15,770 bases of DNA from Globomyces pollinis-pini (lineage: Eukaryota > Chytridiomycota > Chytridiomycetes > Rhizophydiales > Globomycetaceae): assembly GCA_025399215.1 (NCBI GenBank), contig MU621456.1, positions 1-15,770 on the forward strand, written 5' to 3'. The position numbers and the translations under genes were made by a program. Positions within the stretch are counted from its first letter, which is position 1, and each line of letters begins with the position of its first letter. Positions 1 to 9,400 of this stretch are shown here, one piece after another. The notes below the pieces were generated by a model, which had not been told where the DNA came from, did not search any database, and was given only the letters and a program-made list of their open reading frames with translations.

Positions 1-452
1 TACCGTTAAGAAAACAACTCGTAATTTCTCAGTCAGAGAAAATCCTGCCATTTACCAAAACCTTTTCAAAGCCAACGAAAACAACTCGTCCTTTCTCAGT
101 CAGAGAAAATCCTGCAATTTATCCAAAAGATTATCTACGCTTTCAAATTGAAAACCAAGAACCCGTCCTTTCTCAGTCAGAGAAAATCCTGCAATTTATC
201 AAATCCTTTTCTACCGTTAAGAAAACAACACCTTCTTTCTCAGTGAGAGAAAATCCTGCCATCTCCTACAAATCAGATATTTCAAAAAATGACACATATT
301 TTGTTTCTGCTCCTTCAAATTCAACCATTCAAGTTGGGCCCGCCTAGTGCAAATGTTATGAACCTGTTGATATCGTATTGATGATAGTTGAATAATAAAA
401 TATGTATTAAAACCCTTAAAAGATTCTCAGTTGCAATTGCAATCTTAAAGTT
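1..452 (+). repeat. Tandem-repeat element, copy A (left end outside window)
   Basis: Four copies of a core of about 21 bases (beginning ctcagtcagagaaaatcc) start near 28, 95, 172 and 239, so units are 67, 77 and 67 bases apart. A unique tail follows to about 452. The same cores, spacers and tail recur in direct orientation at 5890-6252, about 5.8 kb away. In one frame the core reads FSVRENPA and the tail reads on to a TAG at 346-348, but unit lengths are not multiples of three. The FSVRENPA reading therefore shifts frame between units, and the copy is not one clean coding frame. The tail contains an AATAATAAAA polyadenylation-like stretch at 391-400. It could be the decayed 3' end of a repeat-protein gene or a non-coding dispersed repeat; the left border is not visible. 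Confidence 0.8.
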
Positions 453-1038
453 TTGAACTGATCTGAGTAGATTGTTTTTGATTTACGCGATTATAACTCC
501 CTATAATAGAATAGATTAAATTAGTCGAGTATTGTGATCAACTTGTCCAAATTCTTTCTGCATCGCAGTGTGTTGGGAACATAGGAGTTCTTTATGGTGT
601 CTTGTTTGAAAGGCACACTCAAGCAGTGATTTCAAATGGACGATAAACTTCATTGTACTTGAAAATGGGAATTTTTATTACCACATTAAGATCAACTAAG
701 TACAGTTAACGAGGTTGATTTTATCCTTAGCATTACTATAATTGATCTGCCTCAAAAGGATTGGTATCCAACCTTTTCATGTTATTGAGAATGAGACATG
801 CTTGAAATCTACCGCCGATAAATACTATTCAAACTATGATAATTTTATAATAACCATTAGACATAGTTGCTCACAAGTATAGCAACAATTACAGAAAGTT
901 CGCGCTTTTAAGCACTGGTTATCATTCCAATAATCTTAATATTTTAATAGTGTATCTATAACAATATTGTTAGTATTTTATCAGTGTATCGAACAGTGTT
1001 AGTAATATATGATGTTTGTATGTCTATTTTCTTTTACT
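453..1038. other. Intergenic region upstream of the MadBub gene
   Basis: AT-rich DNA between repeat copy A and the first MadBub exon. I see no convincing ORF, tRNA-like fold or tandem repeat. It should hold the MadBub promoter. An in-frame upstream ATG at 1012 would add nine mostly hydrophobic codons to the protein; I prefer the ATG at 1039. Confidence 0.5.
899..908. promoter_or_regulatory. Possible E2F/MCB-like element
   Basis: The string ttcgcgcttt lies about 130 bases upstream of the MadBub start in otherwise AT-rich DNA. It resembles the G1/S E2F-type core (TTTSGCGC class, here on the reverse strand with one mismatch). Checkpoint genes are often cell-cycle regulated, so the position is suggestive, but one short match is weak evidence. 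Confidence 0.2.
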
Positions 1039-4000
1039 ATGGACATGGACAAGATTGAGGAAGAGAAAGAGAATATCATTCAAAATGTGAATGGTCATCC
1101 TATAAAGTAATTCATTTCATTCCCCTGATTTTATGAATATTCATCAGTAATTTACTATTAATTTACTAGTAAATTGCTTGATGGTATTACTAATACACTA
1201 CCCAATTTAATACCATAATTTATACTAACGTTTAAAGATCCTTACTAAAGTCTTTCTCTCTTAAAAACAAAAAGGAAATCATTCACAATATATCCATTAT
1301 AAGATCAAAACTCAATAATCAAAATGATTTACAACCTTATTTAGATACAATTCATCATTTACAATCTACTTTTCCAAATAATATCAACATTTACTTGAAA
1401 TTAATTGAAGATTGTGTTCGAAAATTTAGAAATGATCAACGTTATTTAAATAATTCAAATTATTTAAATTTATGGTTCACTACTGCTAAATTACAAAATA
1501 ATCCAAATGATGTCTTTCGTTTTCTACAATTGAACAAAATTGGTGAATTAAATACCGCTTTTTATAAACAATATGCTCATTATAAAGAATCTTTAAAAAG
1601 GTTGATGATCTTTAACTTTAATTCTTAGATTTGATGAAGCTGATGAAATATTAAGAATGGGTATTCATAAAAAAGCATCTCCGATCGATGAATTATTGTT
1701 ATACTATCAACAGTTCTTGGATAGAAAAAATCGTTTTGAAAAAGGTTTACTATAATCTCTGATTCTTCTTAGGTTTTTTTAACTTCTTATCTTACTCTTA
1801 GGTTTGTTTGTTTGATGACATTAGCTGACTATGGTTAGATCAATCTTCCATCGATCACTCTGATTCTTCCCTATCTAATCTCACACAACCCCTCTCTACA
1901 GGTAAATATTCTCACATAATGTGACCCATATGCTTGATTACCTTCACTACATAATTGGTTATATTCTAAAATATAGTAACTTCGCATACCAGTCACCATC
2001 AATCACATCACACTTCCAACAAGCAAATTCAACAGCATTCCTCTACAAATCATCCGAATCCATCGAAACGAGCCAACCAAAAGAAAATAAAAGTCTTTCA
2101 TGATGACACCACACCCACCACTAATTTGTTTCCTGATTCTGATACAAATCACTGGGATGATCTAGATTTACAAGAAGCAAAGAAAGAGAATGTAATGGAT
2201 AAAGAGAAATGGGTGGGTGTTACATTACCACAGCAATCTGTGGCGGTTGTTGGTCCTAAATTAAGTGTTTATGCTGATACGGTAAGTGCTTATTCGCTTC
2301 CTCTTTCATTGATTATGACAACATGATTTGGAGTTTTTAAGTGTTCACTTTTTTGACAAATAATTGGCACATTTGTTTTATTTTATTCTTTATCAACTAC
2401 AAAACCGATGACTTTGTTTTTGTACATTACATGCTCTAAAACTTGTCTTAATATCTAATCTTTTATTTATCTCTTACACAAAATTAATAAGTAGAATGTA
2501 AAATATCTATTATGTAACCCTCTAGCCATCTCCTCCTCCTCAAGTCAAACACAAAACCAAGACCGTATTAAAACAAACTAAAAACGAAAAACGTAACCCC
2601 AACAAAATTTAACATTCTAGTAAGTTTATTTGAAGATGATATTCAATCCAAATCAAAATTAAAGGTTGATTTATCACTTTGTTGTGTTGGGGGTAAAGAA
2701 TATTGTTTTGAAGAAGTTCAAATGAAATGTAGAAATTTAAGTTTAACGTAATATCTTTATAGTTGATTATTTTAGGCATTTACATGATACCTTACCTACC
2801 TGTCGATCTATTGAGGATTTATTCAAGTAATCAAATACAACTAATTTTATTCTAGTCCAAGTCCATATCCAACCGAAAAAGACACATCTATTGATAAAAA
2901 TCGGCATCTACACACGTATATATATGTTATTAATATCTAGTACGCAATCCGAAAAATCCAATGACGTTCAATTTTCACCGATTCGAAAGCCCAACAAAGT
3001 TTATAATTCACCAACTATCAATACCAAAGATGCTATGCGAGACATTCATGATATGTTTGATCAACCGCTTCATGACGAAATGGGACTTGGTCAAATAGGT
3101 ACCAGTATTGAAGATGACGTAGTCTATTATAATCCTGCTGATGATGAAACTATATCTAGTAAAGTATTCAAAAGACCAATTGTTGGGATTGGGGTTTACA
3201 AAGATACAGATGATGTGACCCAAAACCGATCTCAAACCTTTGAACTGTTTAATGATAATCCATCACAGATTTTTAATACCAGTGAATTATTCCATGATGA
3301 TGATAATAACATGACGCACGATTCACATCAAGAATTGACTAATCCGTTTATCAGTCATATTACCAGCACGCCTATGGTGATGAAAGATATTGTTGGACAA
3401 CCAGTACATATCATGACACCCATTACTGAATTGGATTCTGTTTCGTATAACCACCCATCTATGATCTCACGTCACGACACTATTCACGAAGAATCTATGG
3501 ATGTATCATTATTATTGGATCAAGATCCTGGATTTCCTAATCCTTGTAATCCATCTGATCCAAGTATACGAGCCATGATTCTATCCAACCTCGTGCCACC
3601 GCATATACCATCCGTATCTATCCAACTGACCACCACCTCGTCTATTCTATCACAAATCCAACCTCAATCACGTATTGAATACCAAAATCGAATTTTGGAC
3701 ATTATTCAAATCATTCCCACTTTTAGCAAATCAAATCAATTGGTCTTGGTTTCGGATCAAACTACAAAGACTATATTGAAAATTCAAAGTTGTGCTAGTG
3801 TTTGGGAATTCTATATCTTGCATTGTTTACATACCACGTCACAAACCAATATCATCAAACCTATTTCATTTACTCTCTACAAGAATGTTTCTGTATTGGA
3901 ACTGGAGTACGTCCAAGGTCCCACATTGATGGATATATTGGAAAAAAGTTTGGAAGGTAAATTTTAAAAGGTTTAATTTATTGTAGTGGACGAACAAATA

Positions 4001-4537
4001 GTAGCCTATTGGATGGTTTGTATCCTACGTACAGTACAACAAGTGCATGATAAAGGATTTATTCATGGCGATTTACGATTAGATAATTTCATTGTACCTC
4101 TGAATGATATGAAAAGATTAGTACTTGTAGATTGGGTAGCTGCCATATCCTTGAATTCATTTCCCAAACACCAAACTTTTCAATTACCTGTACCTGAAGT
4201 CATTGATCCTAATGAATGTTGGGAATTTCAACAAGGATTACCATGGATTTATCAACCGGATTGGTATGGTATTGCGACCATGTTACATATTTTAATTTTC
4301 AAAACCATGATTGTACCCGTTGGTCAACCACCATTACGAACCATTGCTAATACCATACCAACGCATTTGAATCAAGGGTTATGGAAGAAGTGTTTTGAGA
4401 TGTTGTTGAATTTGACTCATGATGATGGTAGATTGGATGATGTTTTTGAACTTGTGGATGGGTTTGTGAAAGGGTTTGAATATCGAGATGAATTTCAAGA
4501 CAAGTATCGACGATTTATACAGATATCGATGAAATAA
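1039..4537 (+). CDS. MadBub spindle-checkpoint protein (BUB1/BUBR1/Mad3 family) with degenerate kinase domain, 928 aa, 11 exons
   Basis: Predicted exons: 1039-1106, 1238-1600, 1629-1744, 1839-1901, 1977-2281, 2526-2592, 2621-2747, 2776-2826, 2856-2915, 2941-3956, 3987-4537. All phases match and the total is 2787 nt. Visible modules: KEN1 at residues 10-12; TPR-type Mad3/BUB1 region about 35-185; ABBA-like IKVFHD (241-246), KEN2 (273-275) and LSVYAD (299-304); GLEBS motif for Bub3 binding about 341-365 with core EYCFEEVQ; CD1-like motif beginning SPTINTKDAM (430-450), the segment that binds Mad1 in BUB1; C-terminal kinase fold from about 660. By family knowledge KENs and ABBAs bind Cdc20/APC/C, and the protein acts at kinetochores and in the checkpoint complex. 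The kinase keeps a candidate Lys687, Asp774, Asn779 and Asp794. It has no glycine-rich loop, Arg776 replaces the catalytic-loop Lys, and DFG has become DWV, so activity is doubtful. Intron 1 has a perfect TACTAAC branch site at 1223-1229. Domain identity is secure; the borders of exons 1, 4 and 5 are less so. Confidence 0.9.
1745..1838 (+). other. Composite intron: three back-to-back GT...AG units
   Basis: This 94-nt intron of the MadBub gene divides exactly into 1745-1772 (28 nt), 1773-1801 (29 nt) and 1802-1838 (37 nt). Each begins GT and ends AG, with AG|GT at both joints and no bases left over. Removing the whole stretch joins exon 3 (ending in the codon for Lys plus one base) to exon 4 in phase, as Glu-Lys-Asp-Gln. 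Removing only the first unit leads into a stop within the second. Stepwise (recursive) splicing or tandem intron gain would both explain the arrangement. Confidence 0.6.
2282..2525 (+). other. Unusually long intron in the MadBub gene
   Basis: This 244-nt intron has a consensus GTAAGT donor and ends CTAG. It is several times longer than most introns here. I could not find an exon inside that keeps phase and resembles the family, and the flanking exons join in phase 0 between the second ABBA-like motif and a Pro/Lys-rich linker. An extra exon or small RNA inside cannot be excluded. Confidence 0.5.
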
Positions 4538-4538
4538 A

Positions 4539-5446
4539 ATGATTTTTGTATTGGAGAAAGTCTTGAATGACGTATTGAATATGACCCAATCTAGTCCGAG
4601 TTTGAGTATGTAAGAACTTTAAGTATATCATCAACATACAAGTAGTATGACTGTTTGGTTAGCTTCATCAACGTATGGAATTCTTAACTGGAATATATCC
4701 ATCAAACGTTGGTTTGTTTACATTTTGTATTTATTTGTTTTTTTGTTCTTGTACACAACAAACAATGTTGTCGATTATAGTTGAAAGATGATTTTTTCAT
4801 CAACATTTTTTAAAAAGAGATGCATGGATTATGGTATACTAGAACGTATCTTGATTTATTACGTGAATTATTAATTGGTAGCCGGTTTTTGTTAATTTCA
4901 ATTCAGGGAAATTAATATTTTATACGACTTTTATAGCATGGAAGATTAGAATTAAAAGTTTGGTTTTTATATGTGTGATGATACAATTACAACATTTATC
5001 AAGTTTATTTATTAATCCTGATGGTAATCTAAAGGTTTTTTTATATTATAGGATTTATACCTGATTATTTAATACCACCAACTTCTTTATTCATTTTGAT
5101 CATTGGAATACAAAATCAATCGTTATTATTCACGTTTATTGGAGTTTATATGACACAATGTCATTTTAAAGAATTAGATTTAACCCCACTTTTAAAACAG
5201 AATGGAATTCATGATGATTGGTTAGAATTGTTCAAATTATTCTTTTCAATATTTGTTTGGAATTTGATTATGTTTGATTTATTATGGAATTCAATTCGGT
5301 TGAATTGGTTGAAATGTTATGGTTGGTTTTTAAATCAATATAGGAGGGGATTCAAAAATTCAAATTGGATGATTGTTGATGATGGAATTGTAGAATGTAA
5401 CCATTATGATTTATTACGTGAAGATTCAATTGACACTGTTGTTTAA
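4539..5446 (+). CDS. Unrecognised multi-pass membrane protein, about 259 aa, five exons
   Basis: Predicted exons are 4539-4609, 4643-4779, 4818-4877, 4907-5023 and 5052-5446, totalling 780 nt with matching phases; introns are 33, 38, 29 and 28 nt. The last three exons are the best supported. Hydrophobic segments lie at about residues 46-63, 90-125 (possibly two), 140-162 and 187-208. A polar C-terminal tail with several acidic residues (ending REDSIDTVV) follows, and there is no obvious signal peptide. I do not recognise a family and assign no function. The first ATG (4539) is one base after the MadBub TAA, so if it is used the promoter lies inside the MadBub gene. The in-frame ATG at 4647 (exon 2) or the one at 4820 are alternative starts. 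Confidence 0.6.
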
Positions 5447-5889
5447 TTTATTATATATTGATCCCTTTATATCAATTTTTTGATTTTGTCATTCAAGTGA
5501 GATCTTTTGTTTGTGGTTTAGAATATTTGAAATGATATCAATTCAAAACAGATATTCGATGAATTGAATGAATCAAAAAAACACTTGAATCACGAAAATG
5601 ATTCATACGATGAGATGAAAAGTAAGTATGAAAAAAAGGATTTGTCAACGCGACTTGTCATACCAATCATATCCAAAAAACCAATATAAAAACCATTGAT
5701 TCTAATGGATTTTAGACTATCGAATAACGAATCCGTTCAGTCCTGGGCGGTTTGGATTTGAGTTCATCAACAGTAACAGCCACAAACCTTCGACAGTCAC
5801 TGGGTTGATCTAGAAATTTTGGAATTGGTTGTTTTCAGATAGAAAACGTTCTGCAAGCCATCTACGCGAAATGCAGTTAAAAAATTCAG
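5447..5889. other. Intergenic region with a short open stretch
   Basis: It lies between the membrane-protein gene and repeat copy B. Frame 5531-5689 (+) is open for 53 codons and lysine/glutamate-rich, ending in TAA. It contains a perfect GTAAGT at 5621-5626 and is preceded by CAG at 5549-5551, so it could be an exon. Its only internal ATG (5615) gives 24 residues. No neighbour obviously joins to it. An AG at 5837-5838 precedes another open stretch running into copy B. I would not annotate a gene here. Confidence 0.4.
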
Positions 5890-6252
5890 GTGGTTTCTCA
5901 GGTAGAGAAAATCCAGCAACTCATCCATCTACGCTTTCAAACCGAAAACCAAGAACTCGTCCTTTCTCAGTTAGAGAAATCCTGCAATCTACCAAAACCT
6001 TTTCAAAGCCAGAGAAAACAACTCGTCCTTTCTCAGTCAGAGAAAATCCTGCCATCTCCTACAACTCAGATATTTCAAAAAATGACACATATTATGTTTC
6101 TGCTCCGTCAAATTCAACCATTCAACTTTGGTCCACCATGACATACCAATGGTACATATGAATCTGTTGATATCGTATTGATGATAGTTGAATAATAAAA
6201 TATGTTTTAAAACCTTTAAAAGATTCTCATTTACAATTGCAATCTTAAAGTT
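5890..6252 (+). repeat. Tandem-repeat element, copy B
   Basis: Three cores start near 5897, 5966 and 6033 (69 and 67 bases apart). They are followed by the same tail as copy A, nearly identical over roughly 200 bases and ending at aatcttaaagtt. Copy B has one unit fewer than the visible part of copy A; its first two units match units 2 and 3 of copy A through a shared spacer. Here one frame stays open through all units to a TGA at 6159-6161, giving an FSVREN-type repeat peptide. That frame has no ATG upstream of the repeats, and the second unit has lost one base. It could be an exon of a repeat-protein gene or a non-coding repeat. It sits between the convergent membrane-protein and KDM5 genes. 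Confidence 0.8.
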
Positions 6253-6402
6253 ATCTGGAGTAGGATTTACATCAATGGTAGTTCATGTACAGTTTCCATT
6301 GATGACAACATTCTCCGAATCAAAAAACAAATCAAGTTAAATAGCAACAGACTTTTAGATTAAAAATTTACTGAAAAGGAAATAATAATATATAGTAGCG
6401 AA

Positions 6403-9400
6403 TTATTCGTTAGTATTGGAATAATATGGAGATGAATCATGATGCAGTGAATCACTCTGATATGATGGTAACTGGATAGGAGGTAGACGATATGGCGGTT
6501 GGTATGCATGAGAGGTTGGTGGGGCAGATGGCGGAGGTGGTGGATGGTGTGGATACATGTGATAGTAATGTGGATACGAAGGGTAATGAGGTGGCGGGAT
6601 TGGGTGATGGTATGGATGATTATAATAATCTGGATGGTGATGATGTTGAGTTGGCGGTCGATGATTATATTCTGTTTGTGGATGGTCCCGTAAACTACTT
6701 GAGGGATTGTCAACAGCATGATCTGAATAGATAGGCGATGATGTTCTCTCTCTACTTTGGTCATCAAGAATAAATCCCATTTTCTCATAGGTGTTGGGTT
6801 CCATATGTCCAGTGTCTTTTCGAATGGAATTCATTTTACGTTTCTTCAAAAAATTAGCCCTCCTGTTATCAAGCGAAGTATTATAAGAGGAATCAACATT
6901 AGTTGGTGGTGGTTGGGTTTCCCAATTTCTCTTCTTTGAATGGCTGATGCTTTCTGTTTTTGCTTTTGACTTTAATTTACTAATGGTGTTTAGCAAAAAA
7001 CTCGAGATGGGAAGCTGTAATCGAATACCCCAAGATCGACGCAAATACTCCAATAATTTGGCATTTGACACTTTGCCTTGAGCTGCGGTAATCTCATTTC
7101 GAACGTTCTCTTGCCAAACTTCAACTCGAGGGAGTAACTTCGCTAAATAAACTGCATCTGGATTGATCAAAGGATTTTTGAGTGCATAAGCCAAATGTTC
7201 AGTCACTGCTTTAACGCTAGGATATTTTTTAGGATTGTACAAATCAATCTGTTGACAACAAGGACCAACAAATTCAGTTTGAAGTTCTCGTTTAGTGATA
7301 TTCAAACATTCTCGATGATACCCTATTTTACAAACACTACATCGATGCTACAATTAAAACAATCATGCTTACCAACGAAGATATAGATTTAGTATTATTA
7401 CAAATACAAACTTCATATTCATTACTACGAGAAGCAATTGAAATAGATTCGTCCAAGAGATCTAAATAGTTATCTGATCTTGCATTGAACATTGACTTTA
7501 ATTGATATTTCCATAATCGGGATTCATTGCAACGTTTCGATAGTAAATCTAGTGGTGTCTTGGGACATGGTATCCGTTTGCATGATTCAATGAATGCTAT
7601 TATCCCATCAATATCATCTGCTTTTGCTTCACTCAAACTCTGATAGGATTGAAGTTGGGCACGATCCAAATAGGATTGCACACGTTGAAGACTTGTATAC
7701 ACTTGATTCACCAACTGCTTTATCTTGGCTATTAATGCTGGTGAAGTAGCATATCTGGTGAATTCTAATAGCATACTCTCCAAATCCTTTAATGTTAGTG
7801 CCGAACTTTCTAATCGTTCTCTAGTTCTATCATTCCATAACTGGCCTTCTGAAACACGCCGTTTCATTAGCTCCAGAATATTAGCTTCAATTCCCAACCT
7901 TTGAGCATCTTTGACTAAATTGGTTAGCTCTTCCAAAGTATATTGATCAAAGTTGTTCACATCACTATATTTTTGAGACCATTTTTTCTTGTCTATTAGA
8001 CGTTTGAGTTTATCAACTATGGGATCTCCAATATCCAAATCCTCAAACTGTTCTGATAATTGTATTAGATTAGCTATAGGAATCGTATCCTGATGATTTA
8101 GTGCTAATTCTACACGTGATTTCAACTGTGTTAGTGTTTCAGATAGTTTAACCAACTCTGGCAATTGTGGTGCGTGAAATGGAAGCTTTTTCTTTTCATT
8201 CAACAGTGATTCAATAGTGTCAATGGTAATGTGATTGGTCTTGGAAAACTGTCGGGCAGGGTTCACAATAGTTGAAACTTTATCACACCAACTCTGACAT
8301 GTTTGAATAAACACTACTAAATCTTTGGTTTCAGAAATATCTAAATGAATCTTCTGGGATGCCTTCAAAATCTCATTTAATTGTTTCAAAGTTGGTGATG
8401 GTTCTCGATTATATAAATCCTCCAATTGCTTAACCCATTCAGTAGAAACAATAACTCGATCATCAATTTTGGTTTGTAATTCATCTAACGTTTTTTGTGT
8501 AAACTGTATTTCCAAGACTCGATTAGATGGTTTACAACAACAATTAGCCAGTCTGACATCGACATGTGATAGACATAACAAGGTTTCTGGATGTTGAAAA
8601 CATTTGATGCTGGAGAGATAACAAAAACTCTTGCAGTGCTTACAACAATGCAATAACTCGTTATCATTAGGAGATGGTTCAACGAATTCTTGTTTGATAC
8701 TGAATCTATTTAAAATGGATTGGCGTTTCTGATACTCTTCTAATCGCATCTTTTCAAAGGCTGGTTTCAAACTATTATGGTTAGCCCAAAACCTAATTTA
8801 CTATCGAGCCAATTCAGGATCAATTTTACTTTGTGCAGTGACCACCAACAGTTCATCATGTGAAAACACTGGCTGTTTACTGAATTTGGAATATAAATCA
8901 ACACAATCTTTTCCGTATGGTATCCAATCAGGTGGTGAGAAATTAACAGCTTCACAAAAATTAAACTAATATTTAAGAAAAAACTAGATTTACACCATGG
9001 TTAAGGCCAGAGTGATATGCTCTTGGAAAAGTAACGACAAACTCACCAGCACGTTGATCCAACCCGAACACCTTAACACCTTTCTCTATAAGCAACTTGG
9101 GTGACATTAAAGTTGTCAAATGAAATAACAAATCTGGATTCTTATGAAACAGTTCTGGTACTTGTTCCCGCATGGTTTTTTCAAATAGATCGGCTGATGA
9201 ATCCGGAATTCCATACCATGTCTTTGTATCACCCCCTACAGTAAATGAATTGCTAAAACGTTACAATGATGATAGTTGATAGAATATGTGTAATGATCTT
9301 CAGTGTGCCAACAAAACCCTGAAAATGCCATTCCAACATATAACCAAGGTGTCATCATTCCTGCAATGTCGTTTCGAATATTTCCAAATAAGGAATTACT

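Noticed and set aside
20..260. CRISPR-like array (short repeats with spacers)
   Set aside because: Only four imperfect units, the spacers themselves recur in copy B, spacing is uneven, and the setting is a eukaryotic nuclear genome.
453..1000. tRNA or other RNA gene upstream of MadBub
   Set aside because: No cloverleaf-compatible arms or A/B-box pattern could be found by eye.
2891..4537. Two separate genes (358-aa and 183-aa ORFs) instead of one
   Set aside because: A 30-nt GT...AG intron at 3957-3986 joins them in phase, and the kinase N-lobe lies in one and the catalytic loop in the other.
5829..6161. A free-standing 110-residue protein gene
   Set aside because: The frame opens from TTG rather than ATG and runs through the repeat units. 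Copy A does not preserve the frame. Kept as a repeat, not a gene.
6492..6734. Plus-strand ORFs over the KDM5 tail, and the minus-strand ORF at 6360-6788
   Set aside because: They are by-products of the low-complexity His/Pro/Tyr-coding DNA; the KDM5 frame is fixed by domains upstream.
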